NCBI GenBank assembly: GCA_003242685.1
Contig: QGVD01000053.1
Span: 1-27,119, forward strand
Source of the DNA: Pseudomonadota bacterium
GTDB lineage: Bacteria; Pseudomonadota; Gammaproteobacteria; Steroidobacterales; Steroidobacteraceae
DNA length: 27,119 bases
Direction: 5' to 3'
Shown here piece by piece: positions 16,143 to 22,444 of this stretch. A program made the position numbers and the translations under genes. Below the pieces are notes generated by a model, which saw only the letters and a list, made by a program, of their open reading frames with translations, did not search any database and was not told where the DNA came from. Within the stretch, counting starts at the first letter, position 1, and every line of letters begins with the position of its first letter.

Positions 16143-17075
16143 TTGCCCAAGCAAGCCACCGCTACAGCGCCGGTCGGTACCACCGACGGAACCGATCCGG
16201 TGGTTACGCGTTTCCTCGACGCCGTGTGGATGGAGCGCGGCCTGTCGGCGAACACGCTTGCGGCCTATCGGGCCGATCTCACGGCGCTCAACCGCTGGCT
16301 CGCCGAGCGCGGCGTGCCCATCCTGGAGACGACGCGCGCGCACCTTCAGGACTTCATCGCATGGCGCGTGCAGGCGGGCGCAAGGCCGCGTTCGACCGCG
16401 CGTCAGCTCTCGAGTTTCCGCCGTTTCTTCCGCTATCTCGCGCGCGAGGGGCTGATCCGGGAGGACCCCACCGCGCAGATCGCGATGCCGAAGATCGGCC
16501 GCTCCCTGCCCAAGTCGCTCACCGAGGAAGAGGTGGAGGCGCTGCTCGCGGCGCCCGAAGTGGACGATCCGCTCGGCAACCGCGACCGCACCATGCTCGA
16601 GGTGCTGTACGCGACGGGCCTGCGCGTGTCCGAGCTGGTGAACCTCCGCTCGAGCCAGGTCAACCTCAACCAGGGCGTCATCCGCATCGTCGGCAAGGGC
16701 AATCGCGAGCGCCTGATCCCGCTCGGCGAGGAGGCCGTGCGCTGGCTGACGGAGTTCTTCCGCGGTCCGCGCAACGAGATCCTCCTCGAGCGCCAGACGG
16801 ACTACCTCTTCCCGACGCGCCGCGGCGACCGCATGACCCGCCAGGCGTTCTGGCACATCATCAAGCGCTACGCGCGCAAGGCGGGCGTGCAGAAGGAGCT
16901 GTCGCCGCACACGCTGCGTCACGCCTTCGCCACGCATCTCCTCAATCACGGCGCCGACCTGCGCGTCGTGCAGATGCTGCTCGGTCACAGCGACCTGTCG
17001 ACCACGCAGATCTACACGCACGTCGCCCGCGAGCGCATGAAGGAGCTGCACTCGAAGCACCACCCGCGCGGCTGA
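16143..17075 (+). CDS. xerD: Tyrosine recombinase XerD
   Basis: Site-specific recombinase that with XerC resolves chromosome dimers at dif. It is 310 residues. N-terminal SAM-like core-binding domain (~20-105: FLDAVWMERGLSANTLAAYRADL) and C-terminal catalytic domain. Catalytic set: R161 (ATGLRVSEL), K185 (GKGNRER), H256 and R259 (HTLRHAFATHLL), H282 (LGHSDLSTTQIYTHV) and nucleophile Y291. The run LRHAFATHLLNHGADLRVV matches XerD closely and ends in the typical HSKHHPRG tail. TTG 16143 is the only usable start after the in-frame stop at 16068; a GTG at 16200 (codon 20) is the alternative and would still keep the whole core. It is followed by dsbC, the conserved gammaproteobacterial order. It is a housekeeping gene, not a mobile-element integrase. 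Confidence 0.95.
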   Translation: MPKQATATAPVGTTDGTDPVVTRFLDAVWMERGLSANTLAAYRADLTALNRWLAERGVPILETTRAHLQDFIAWRVQAGARPRSTARQLSSFRRFFRYLAREGLIREDPTAQIAMPKIGRSLPKSLTEEEVEALLAAPEVDDPLGNRDRTMLEVLYATGLRVSELVNLRSSQVNLNQGVIRIVGKGNRERLIPLGEEAVRWLTEFFRGPRNEILLERQTDYLFPTRRGDRMTRQAFWHIIKRYARKAGVQKELSPHTLRHAFATHLLNHGADLRVVQMLLGHSDLSTTQIYTHVARERMKELHSKHHPRG

Positions 17076-17088
17076 AGGAGCGGGTGAC

Positions 17089-17104
17089 GCCGGAAGTCTC
17101 CGGC
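17089..17104. repeat. Small hairpin downstream of xerD
   Basis: GCCGGA-AGTC-TCCGGC gives a 6-base-pair stem with a 4-base loop, 13 bases after the xerD stop. It has no T-run. It may be a weak terminator or mRNA 3' end, and lies just upstream of the candidate dsbC -10 box. Confidence 0.35.
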
Positions 17105-17115
17105 CGGGTGCGATC

Positions 17116-17124
17116 TGCTAGACT
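17116..17124 (+). promoter_or_regulatory. Candidate extended -10 promoter of dsbC
   Basis: TGC followed by TAGACT forms an extended -10 element (TGn plus 4/6 to TATAAT). No convincing -35 lies 16-18 bases upstream. Transcription would start near 17131, leaving a leader of about 75 bases before the dsbC ATG. Confidence 0.4.
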
Positions 17125-17205
17125 CGCCGCGGTTTGCGGTGGCGGAGAACCTTGCCCGGACGGCCCGGTCCAAACCCGCACGAACGGACCTGCAGGCGAG
17201 AGAAC

Positions 17206-17934
17206 ATGACGCATCGTCGCGCGCTCGGACTCATCCTTGGACTGGCGGGGCTGATGGCATCGCTTCCGCTCACGGCTGCCGAGCCCGGCAAGGTCGATCC
17301 CAGGGTCGAGCTCGCCAGGAAGATCCCGGGCACGAAGCCCGAGGAGCTGCGGCCGTCGCCCATCCCGGGCATCTACGAGCTGATGCGGGGAACCGACGTC
17401 GCGTACGTGTCCTCCGACGGCAAATACGCGATCGCGGGGGATCTCTACGACCTCACCTCGAACGACAACCTCAGTGAGGAGCGGCGCCGCGCCGCACGCC
17501 TGAAGCTGCTTTCCCGTGTGCCCGAGTCCCAGATGATCATCTTCGGGCCGCGCGACGCGAAGCACACGATCACCGTCTTCACCGACATCGACTGCAGCTA
17601 CTGCCGCAGGCTCCACAGCCAGATCGCCGAGTACGGCAAGCACGGGATCCGCGTGCGGTATCTCTTCTTCCCGCGCTCGGGTCCCGACACCGAGTCGTGG
17701 ACCAAGGCCGTCGAGGTCTGGTGCTCGAGCAACCGTAACGAGGCGCTCACGCGCGCCAAGCGGGGCGAGGCGCTCAAGGTGAAGCCGTGCGCCGACACGC
17801 CGGTGGCGAGACACTACGAGCTCGGGAAGGAGTTCGACGTGCGCGGCACGCCGGCGATCATCCTCGACGACGGGGAGCTGGTGCCGGGCTACGTTCCGCC
17901 GGCACTGCTCGCGGAGCACCTCAACGGCAAGTGA
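17206..17934 (+). CDS. dsbC: Thiol:disulfide interchange protein DsbC (periplasmic isomerase)
   Basis: Periplasmic disulfide-bond isomerase of 242 residues that reshuffles wrong disulfides and is kept reduced by DsbD. A signal peptide covers about 1-24: basic MTHRR, hydrophobic ALGLILGLAGLMASLPL, then TAA. N-terminal dimerisation domain, ~30-105, includes SPIPGIYELMRGTDVAYVSSDGKYAIAGDLYDL, typical of DsbC. The thioredoxin-like domain has active site C130-S-Y-C133 in FTDIDCSYCRRLH, a second cysteine pair C173/C195, and the cis-proline GTPA (214-217). The active site is CSYC, where E. coli has CGYC. ATG 17206 follows GGCGAGAG; upstream in-frame sequence lacks a signal peptide. It sits 130 bases after xerD, probably with its own promoter. 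Confidence 0.94.
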   Translation: MTHRRALGLILGLAGLMASLPLTAAEPGKVDPRVELARKIPGTKPEELRPSPIPGIYELMRGTDVAYVSSDGKYAIAGDLYDLTSNDNLSEERRRAARLKLLSRVPESQMIIFGPRDAKHTITVFTDIDCSYCRRLHSQIAEYGKHGIRVRYLFFPRSGPDTESWTKAVEVWCSSNRNEALTRAKRGEALKVKPCADTPVARHYELGKEFDVRGTPAIILDDGELVPGYVPPALLAEHLNGK

Positions 17935-17944
17935 TGCGCCTGCC

Positions 17945-17975
17945 CGCTTTCCCGGCGCTCGACGCGCGGGAAGCG
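17945..17975. terminator. Hairpin between convergent dsbC and fdxA
   Basis: CGCTTTCCCG (17945-17954) pairs with CGGGAAGCG (17967-17975) with a single bulged T, and short extra pairing closes a loop around 17958-17962. It begins 10 bases after the dsbC stop and 34 bases from the fdxA stop, the expected place for a bidirectional terminator. No T-run follows. Confidence 0.5.
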
Positions 17976-18009
17976 TAGCGGCACCGCCTCGGGCGCGACG
18001 GAGCGCCGA

Positions 18010-18333
18010 TCAGCGCTCGAGGTACTTCAGCTTGTCGGGCTTGCCCTCCCACTCCTTGGCATCGGGCGGGGGCGCCTTCTTCTCCGTGATGGGCGGCCAG
18101 ATCTTGCAGAGCTCCGCGTTGAGCGCCTTGAAGTGCTCCTGACCCGGCGGCAGCTCGTCTTCCGAGAAGATCGCCTGCACCGGGCACTCCGGCTCACACA
18201 GCGTGCAGTCGATGCACTCGTCGGGATCGATGACGAGGAAGTTCGGTCCTTCGCGGAAGCAGTCGACCGGACACACCTCCACGCAGTCCGTGTACTTGCA
18301 CTTGATGCAGTTCTCTGTGACGACGAAGGTCAT
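18010..18333 (-). CDS. fdxA: Seven-iron ferredoxin (3Fe-4S/4Fe-4S), FdxA type
   Basis: Small electron carrier of 107 residues. By comparison with Azotobacter ferredoxin I, C9, C17 and C50 would hold the 3Fe-4S cluster and C21, C40, C43 and C46 the 4Fe-4S cluster; C12 and C25 are free. The stretches TENCIKCKYTDCVEVCPVDC and DECIDCTLCEPECPVQAIF are near-invariant in proteobacterial FdxA, and the ~50-residue C-terminal tail is also typical. ATG 18333 is set by a ribosome site AAGGA 6 bases upstream and by the conserved MTFVVTENC start. Convergent with dsbC, downstream of the NUDIX gene. Its redox partner is not visible here. Confidence 0.95.
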   Translation of the reverse strand: MTFVVTENCIKCKYTDCVEVCPVDCFREGPNFLVIDPDECIDCTLCEPECPVQAIFSEDELPPGQEHFKALNAELCKIWPPITEKKAPPPDAKEWEGKPDKLKYLER

Positions 18334-18385
18334 TACCGTTCCTTGAGAGGGCGGCCGTGCGATGCCGCGCCACATGAAGCGACGT

Positions 18386-18415
18386 ATTGTGCCACGCGGC
18401 GTCGAAGCCGGTGAA
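18386..18415 (-). promoter_or_regulatory. Candidate sigma-70 promoter of fdxA
   Basis: On the minus strand TTCACC (18410-18415) and CACAAT (18386-18391) are 18 bases apart, each 4/6 to consensus, in the 82-base gap before fdxA. Transcription would begin about 45 bases before the ATG. Tentative. Confidence 0.35.
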
Positions 18416-18958
18416 TCAGACCAGCCGGCGCCGATCGAACTCCGCGAAATGGTGCAGCTCGCGTCCGGCCGCGCGGTCCTCGAGGTAGCGCCTCAGCGCG
18501 AACTCGGTGCTCGGGAACGCGATGTCGTCCCACGGTATCGCCGAAGGCTCCACGAGCTCGACCTCGAGGCTCTCCGGCCCCGGAGCGAAGCCGGGGGAAA
18601 GGAGCCGGGCACGGAAGAACACGTGGACCTGGTGGGCGTGCAGCACGTGCACGATCGAGAGCAGCGAGCCGATCTCGACGTCCGCCAGAGCCTCCTCCTT
18701 AGACTCGCGCGCGGCCGCCTGCTGCAGTGTCTCGCCGTTCTCCATGAACCCTGCCGGGATGGTCCAGAAGCCGCGGCGCGGCTCGATGGCCCGCCGGCAC
18801 ATGAGGATCCGGCCTTCGTACTCGGGCACGCAGCCCACGACCAGCTTCGGGTTCTGGTAGTGAACCGTCCCGCAGGCGGTGCACACGTAGCGGGGCAGGT
18901 GGTCACCAGGAGGGACGCGAAGCTCGACCCGGGCACCGCAATGGCTGCAGAAGTTCAT
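18416..18958 (-). CDS. NUDIX hydrolase with N-terminal zinc ribbon
   Basis: A 180-residue NUDIX pyrophosphohydrolase. A zinc ribbon is formed by C4-x2-C7 and C26-x2-C29 (FCSHCG...YVCTACGTVHYQNPK), the layout that precedes the NUDIX domain in the NudC-like group. NUDIX box: G70, E76, R84, E85, E88, E89 in GFMENGETLQQAAARESKEEAL; the late Gly of the general box is Leu here. It is shorter than the NADH pyrophosphatase NudC (~260) and lacks its N-terminal domain, so it matches the widespread 180-residue ribbon-NUDIX family whose substrate is generally unassigned (nucleoside-diphosphate derivatives, possibly NAD/FAD-like). It starts 43 bases after the tRNA-Leu gene on the same strand, with no clear ribosome site, so read-through from the tRNA is possible. 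Confidence 0.88.
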   Translation of the reverse strand: MNFCSHCGARVELRVPPGDHLPRYVCTACGTVHYQNPKLVVGCVPEYEGRILMCRRAIEPRRGFWTIPAGFMENGETLQQAAARESKEEALADVEIGSLLSIVHVLHAHQVHVFFRARLLSPGFAPGPESLEVELVEPSAIPWDDIAFPSTEFALRRYLEDRAAGRELHHFAEFDRRRLV

Positions 18959-19001
18959 TCGCGCGAGGCTGCCTCGGTGTTCGACGGTTGCGGAAATGGC
19001 A

Positions 19002-19085
19002 TGCCGGGAGAGGGAATCGAACCCACACTCTGTTGCCAGAACCGGATTTTGAGTCCGGCGCGTCTACCAGTTCCGCCATCCCGGC
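19002..19085 (-). tRNA. tRNA-Leu (anticodon CAA)
   Basis: An 84-base class II tRNA on the minus strand. Acceptor arms GCCGGGA (5', 19079-19085) and TCCCGGC pair fully, with discriminator A at 19002. The anticodon stem CCGGA/TCCGG closes the loop CTCAAAA, giving anticodon CAA (19049-19051), which reads UUG. It has a long variable arm, as leucine tRNAs do, and a normal T-loop GGTTCGATTCC. The 3' CCA is not encoded (TGC follows the discriminator) and must be added. This stretch covers the interval between the NUDIX gene and the sigma-factor gene. Confidence 0.97.
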
Positions 19086-19096
19086 GCGGGCCGTCG

Positions 19097-19102
19097 AGTA
19101 TA
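19097..19102 (-). promoter_or_regulatory. Candidate -10 box of the tRNA-Leu promoter
   Basis: TATACT on the minus strand, 12 bases before the mature 5' end of the tRNA, with GC-rich sequence between (stringent-type discriminator). No good -35 is seen 16-18 bases upstream. Confidence 0.45.
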
Positions 19103-19130
19103 GAGTCGGCGGGTTCGCGCGACCATTGCG

Positions 19131-19153
19131 GTTCCCCGGAGTTCCCCGGGGAA
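19131..19153. repeat. Tandem 10-base repeat with a 12-base palindrome upstream of the sigma-factor gene
   Basis: GTTCCCCGGA (19131-19140) is followed immediately by GTTCCCCGGG (19141-19150), and the second copy extends into a perfect palindrome TTCCCCGGGGAA (19142-19153). It lies in the 151-base gap between tRNA-Leu and the ECF sigma gene, about 85 bases before the latter. It may be a regulator site. The minus strand reads GGAAC twice, like an ECF -35 element, but no matching -10 was found. Confidence 0.4.
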
Positions 19154-19236
19154 GGTCGGGCGCCCCGGCAGGGGGCTTCCCGCTGCAGCGCGACGGCTGC
19201 GACCCTTTGCCTGCCTGGGGCATCTGAAAGCGCACA

Positions 19237-19821
19237 GTGACCAGACTCTGCGACATCTCGGTACCCGACGACGTGGTGGGTCGCGCCTGCGACGGCGATT
19301 CGCGAGCCCAGGCGCAGCTCTACGAGCTCCTCTCGCCCGCGGTCTTCGGGCTCATCCGCCGGCTCGTCGGATCGCGTGCCGTCGCGGAGGATCTGTTCCA
19401 GGACACGATGATGACGGTCTTCGGACACCTCCACGTGCTGCGCAATCGCGACGCACTGGGCGCCTGGGTGCGCCAGATCGCGGTGTCCAGGGCCCTCATG
19501 TACCTGCGCTCGCCCTGGCACCGGGCAAGACTCAGCCTCACCCCGGACACCGACGAGGAGACCGGGCTGCCGGAGCTTTCCGACACGGTTTCCGCCCCGC
19601 TGGCCGAGCGTTACGACCTCGAGCGGGCACTTGCGAGCCTGTCGCCCACGGCACGCGCCGTGGTGTGGCTCTACGAGGTCGAGGGGTACACCCACGAGGA
19701 GATCGCCCGGGCGTTCGGCCGCTCGATCAGCTTCTCGAAATCGCAGCTCGCGCGCGCCCATCGTCGTCTGCGCGAGTGGTTCGAACCCGGATCGACCCGA
19801 CAGCCATGCACACCGATCTAG
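19237..19821 (+). CDS. ECF-type RNA polymerase sigma factor
   Basis: A 194-residue extracytoplasmic-function sigma factor. Sigma region 2 is at ~25-93 (AQLYELLSPAVFGLIRRLVGSRAVAEDLFQDTMMTVFGHL, with the RNA-polymerase-binding AEDLFQDT at 50-57, and GAWVRQIAVSRALMYLR). Region 4 is at ~126-180 (LERALASLSPTARAVVWLYEVEGYTHEEIARAFGRS, then the recognition helix SISFSKSQLARAHRRLRE). Regions 1.2 and 3 are absent, as in all ECF factors. Start is GTG 19237; no strong ribosome site is visible. The 3' end overlaps the next gene by 16 bases, implying coupled translation with its likely anti-sigma. No GGAAC/TCTGA-type autoregulated promoter was found upstream. Confidence 0.93.
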   Translation: MTRLCDISVPDDVVGRACDGDSRAQAQLYELLSPAVFGLIRRLVGSRAVAEDLFQDTMMTVFGHLHVLRNRDALGAWVRQIAVSRALMYLRSPWHRARLSLTPDTDEETGLPELSDTVSAPLAERYDLERALASLSPTARAVVWLYEVEGYTHEEIARAFGRSISFSKSQLARAHRRLREWFEPGSTRQPCTPI

Positions 19822-20387
19822 AACCGAATCGCTTCCAGGACGAGCCGCGCACGTCGGCGCTCGCGCGCAGGCTCCGCGAGCTGCCGGCCGAGGAGCGGCC
19901 GCCCTACGACTGGAACGAGTTCCTGCGCCGTGCTCAGGCGCGGGCGGCACCCGCACGCCGTGCGCGGCACCGGGGATATGCGGCGGCCGCCGCGGCATTC
20001 GTGGCCGTCGTGATCGGCGCCGCGCTCATGGGCCGGCTGGCGTCGAGGAGCGTCGCGCCCGACGGATTCACCGGAAGCAATACCCTGTCCGCCTCTTCGA
20101 GCTACTTCGCACCGAAGGACGACGAGCAGCTCACCGCGCTGGTGGCTGCGGCGGAGCGCTGGCTCGCGTCGCTGCCGCAGGAGCCTGCCGTCGTGCGCGT
20201 CGACACACGGCTCGCCGTGACCGGCCTCGAGGACCGGATCGCGTGGATGGACGAGCGGATCACCGCCGAGCGCATGGCCGGTGCGCCGCCCGAGCGGCTC
20301 GAGGCGCTCGAGCGCGAGCGGGCCCGGCTCGTCCAGTCTCTCGTGCAGGTGCGCTACGCCGAGACGCTCGCCGCGGGGCTGCAGTGA
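19806..20387 (+). CDS. Putative membrane-anchored anti-sigma factor
   Basis: A 193-residue protein with one membrane segment (~58-78: GYAAAAAAFVAVVIGAALMG) preceded by basic residues (RRARHR), so the first ~57 residues should be cytoplasmic and the rest periplasmic. The cytoplasmic part is acidic, then basic (RTSALARRLRELPAEERPPYDWNEFLRRAQ); the periplasmic part is helical (residues ~105-190, with charged heptad-like stretches RIAWMDERITAERM, RLEALERERARLVQSL). There is no cysteine, so the common zinc anti-sigma motif (HxxxCxxC) is absent. The anti-sigma call rests on topology and on the 16-base overlap with the sigma gene, not on a recognised domain. ATG 19806. It is followed 56 bases later by the PDZ gene. 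Confidence 0.65.
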   Translation: MHTDLEPNRFQDEPRTSALARRLRELPAEERPPYDWNEFLRRAQARAAPARRARHRGYAAAAAAFVAVVIGAALMGRLASRSVAPDGFTGSNTLSASSSYFAPKDDEQLTALVAAAERWLASLPQEPAVVRVDTRLAVTGLEDRIAWMDERITAERMAGAPPERLEALERERARLVQSLVQVRYAETLAAGLQ

Positions 20388-20443
20388 CCTTTGCGCGGCC
20401 TGGCGCATCTCTTCGGACAGGAGCTCGGAACGAGGAGCAGCAA

Positions 20444-21346
20444 GTGAGGAGAAATCCCACCGTGGCACTGGCAGCGGCACTCCTGTCCGCCAGCCTCGCC
20501 GCCGCGACTGCCGTGGGAGCCGAGAACGGCTCCGACGAGCGGCCGAGCGAGCAGGAGGTCGAGGCGCGCCTCAGGGATGCCCAGAAGCGTCTCGAGGACG
20601 CAGCCCGGGAGATCGCTGCGCTCAGCGCCGAGATGACCCGGCCATTCATGGATCAGTTCTGGATGTACCTGCCGGGTTCGCGGCGCGCGATCATCGGCGT
20701 GCAGCTCGATCCGCAGAGCGGCAGGGAAGGGGCGCGCGTGAAGGAGGTGAGCCCCGGCGGACCGGCGGCCCAGGCAGGCATCCGCCCCGGCGACGTGATC
20801 GTTGCGATCGACGGGCGGGACATCACGGGAGAAGCCGCGGCGCGCGAGGTGCTGAAGCGCATGCGCGAGGTGGAGCCCGACTCGAAGGTGAGGCTCCGTG
20901 TCCTGCGTGACGGCAAGCCGCGCGAGTTCGAAGTGATCGCTCGCGCACCCGACATGCCGAAGATGCCGGGCTTCGACCCGGAAGCCTTCGAGAGCTTCCA
21001 GTTCTTCCACGGTGCCGGCACGCTGTTCGCGGGCATGGAGCTCGCGACGCTCACGCCGGGGCTCGGACGCTACTTCGGCACGGAGAAGGGCGTGCTCGTC
21101 ATCCGGGCGCCGAAGAACGACGCGCTCCAGCTCCAGGACGGCGACGTGATCCTCGCCATCGACGGCCGCGAGCCGCAGAACGGCACGCACGCGACCCGCA
21201 TCCTGCGCTCGTATCAGCCGGGCGAGAAACTGACGCTCAAGCTGATGCGCGACCGCAAGCCGCTCACGCTCGAGGTCACCGTGCCGCAGCAGGACACGGA
21301 AGGGCGCCGCGTGATCACGTGGCGCAGCGCCGGTGCCTCGGCCTGA
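20444..21346 (+). CDS. Periplasmic protein with two PDZ domains, no protease domain
   Basis: A 300-residue exported protein. Signal peptide ~1-26 (RRNPTVALAAALLSASLAAATAVGA, then EN); a helical, probably coiled segment at 34-64 (EQEVEARLRDAQKRLEDAAREIAALSAEM); PDZ1 at ~82-167 (IIGVQLDP... SPGGPAAQAGIRPGDVIVAIDGRDI); PDZ2 at ~195-281 (GVLVIRAPKNDALQLQDGDVILAIDGREP). The carboxylate-binding loops and the GDVI turns are intact in both. No trypsin-like or other protease domain is present, unlike DegS, DegP or MucD. Start is GTG 20444: ribosome site GAGGAG ends 6 bases before it and the signal peptide begins there. An in-frame GTG at 20384 lacks both. As third gene of the sigma unit it may sense or present misfolded envelope proteins; this is inference. 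Confidence 0.85.
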   Translation: MRRNPTVALAAALLSASLAAATAVGAENGSDERPSEQEVEARLRDAQKRLEDAAREIAALSAEMTRPFMDQFWMYLPGSRRAIIGVQLDPQSGREGARVKEVSPGGPAAQAGIRPGDVIVAIDGRDITGEAAAREVLKRMREVEPDSKVRLRVLRDGKPREFEVIARAPDMPKMPGFDPEAFESFQFFHGAGTLFAGMELATLTPGLGRYFGTEKGVLVIRAPKNDALQLQDGDVILAIDGREPQNGTHATRILRSYQPGEKLTLKLMRDRKPLTLEVTVPQQDTEGRRVITWRSAGASA

Positions 21347-21373
21347 CCGGAGCACTCGCGCCGCGCGGAGCGC

Positions 21374-21379
21374 TACCAT
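21374..21379 (+). promoter_or_regulatory. Candidate -10 box placing the queA start codon at the RNA 5' end
   Basis: TACCAT (4/6 to consensus) ends 6 bases before the GTG start of queA, which would put transcription start at or next to the start codon. No -35 was recognised and no Shine-Dalgarno sequence precedes queA. A leaderless queA message is therefore possible but unproven. Confidence 0.3.
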
Positions 21380-21385
21380 TCACGG

Positions 21386-22444
21386 GTGCAACGCACCGAT
21401 TTCCATTTCGATCTTCCCGAGGAGCTGATCGCACAGGAGCCGCTCGCCGAACGCTCGGCGAGCCGGCTCCTCGTGCTCGACGGCGCAACGGGCGCTTTTG
21501 AGGACCGGATGCTGCGCGATCTGCCGCAGCTCCTCGCGCCCGGCGATCTGCTCGTCTTCAACGACACGCGCGTGGTCGCCGCGCGCCTCATGGGCACCAA
21601 GCCCTCCGGCGGCCGCGTCGAGATCCTGCTCGAGCGGGCGCTCGACGGCACGCTCGCGCTCGTGCACATGCGGGCGAGCAAGCCGATCCGTCCGGGCCTC
21701 GAGATCGCGACGGCGGGCGGCACCGTCGAAGTCGTCGAACGGCGCGACGAGCTCTGGGTCGTGCGGCTGCCGCAGCCTGCGCTCGAGTTCTTCGACCGCC
21801 ACGGCGAGGTGCCGCTCCCGCCCTACATCCGGCGCCGGCCGGATCCGACGGACCGAGAGCGCTATCAGAGCATCTTCGCCCGTGAGAGCGGGGCCGTGGC
21901 CGCGCCCACGGCGAGCCTGCACTTCGATGCGGGGCTCCTTGCGGCGCTCGATGCCGCGGGCGTCTCGCGCACCTTCGTCACGCTGCACGTCGGCGCGGGC
22001 ACGTTCCAGCCCGTGCGAACGATGGATCTGGACTCGCACGTGATGCATGCGGAGCGCCTCACCGTCGGCGAATCGGCCTGTGAGGCCATCGAGCGCACTC
22101 GGGAGGCCGGGGGCCGGATCGTTGCGGTCGGAACCACAGTCGCACGCGCGCTCGAGACGGCTGCACTGGAAACTGCGGCGCGCCGGCCCGATGATCGCGT
22201 CCGCATCGAGCCGTACTCGGGAGAGACGCGCCTGTTCATCCGACCGGGCTTCCGCTTCCGCGTCGTCGATGCGCTGCTCACGAACTTTCATCTGCCGGAG
22301 TCGACTCTGCTGATGCTCGTCTGCGCTTTCGCCGGCCGGGAGGCCGTGCTGGCGGCCTACGCCCACGCCGTGCGTGCCCGTTATCGCTTCTTCAGCTACG
22401 GCGACGCGATGTTCGTCACCTGCGCGCCGGAGGCACGCGCGTGA
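21386..22444 (+). CDS. queA: S-adenosylmethionine:tRNA ribosyltransferase-isomerase
   Basis: Makes epoxyqueuosine in tRNA by transferring and isomerising the ribose of S-adenosylmethionine onto 7-aminomethyl-7-deazaguanine at the wobble position. It is 352 residues, the usual length. Conserved blocks: DFHFDLPEELIAQEPL (5-20), LVFNDTRVVAARL (56-68), PLPPYIRR, AAPTASLHFD, the LHVGAGTFQPV stretch (about residue 200) and LLTNFHLPESTLLMLV. Start is GTG 21386, fixed by the conserved N-terminus; no ribosome site precedes it. It overlaps tgt by 4 bases (GTGA), the conserved queA-tgt pair. Confidence 0.97.
   Translation: MQRTDFHFDLPEELIAQEPLAERSASRLLVLDGATGAFEDRMLRDLPQLLAPGDLLVFNDTRVVAARLMGTKPSGGRVEILLERALDGTLALVHMRASKPIRPGLEIATAGGTVEVVERRDELWVVRLPQPALEFFDRHGEVPLPPYIRRRPDPTDRERYQSIFARESGAVAAPTASLHFDAGLLAALDAAGVSRTFVTLHVGAGTFQPVRTMDLDSHVMHAERLTVGESACEAIERTREAGGRIVAVGTTVARALETAALETAARRPDDRVRIEPYSGETRLFIRPGFRFRVVDALLTNFHLPESTLLMLVCAFAGREAVLAAYAHAVRARYRFFSYGDAMFVTCAPEARA

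Noticed and set aside
16143..17075. Tyrosine recombinase as sign of an integrated element beside a tRNA gene
   Set aside because: Sequence is XerD throughout, it is followed by dsbC in the conserved chromosomal order, the tRNA is 2 kb away and intact, and no attachment-site repeats or phage genes were seen.
19631..20443. Long in-frame extension upstream of the PDZ gene, giving 571 residues
   Set aside because: It overlaps the sigma and anti-sigma genes, has low-complexity Arg-rich composition, and the GTG at 20444 has both a ribosome site and a signal peptide.
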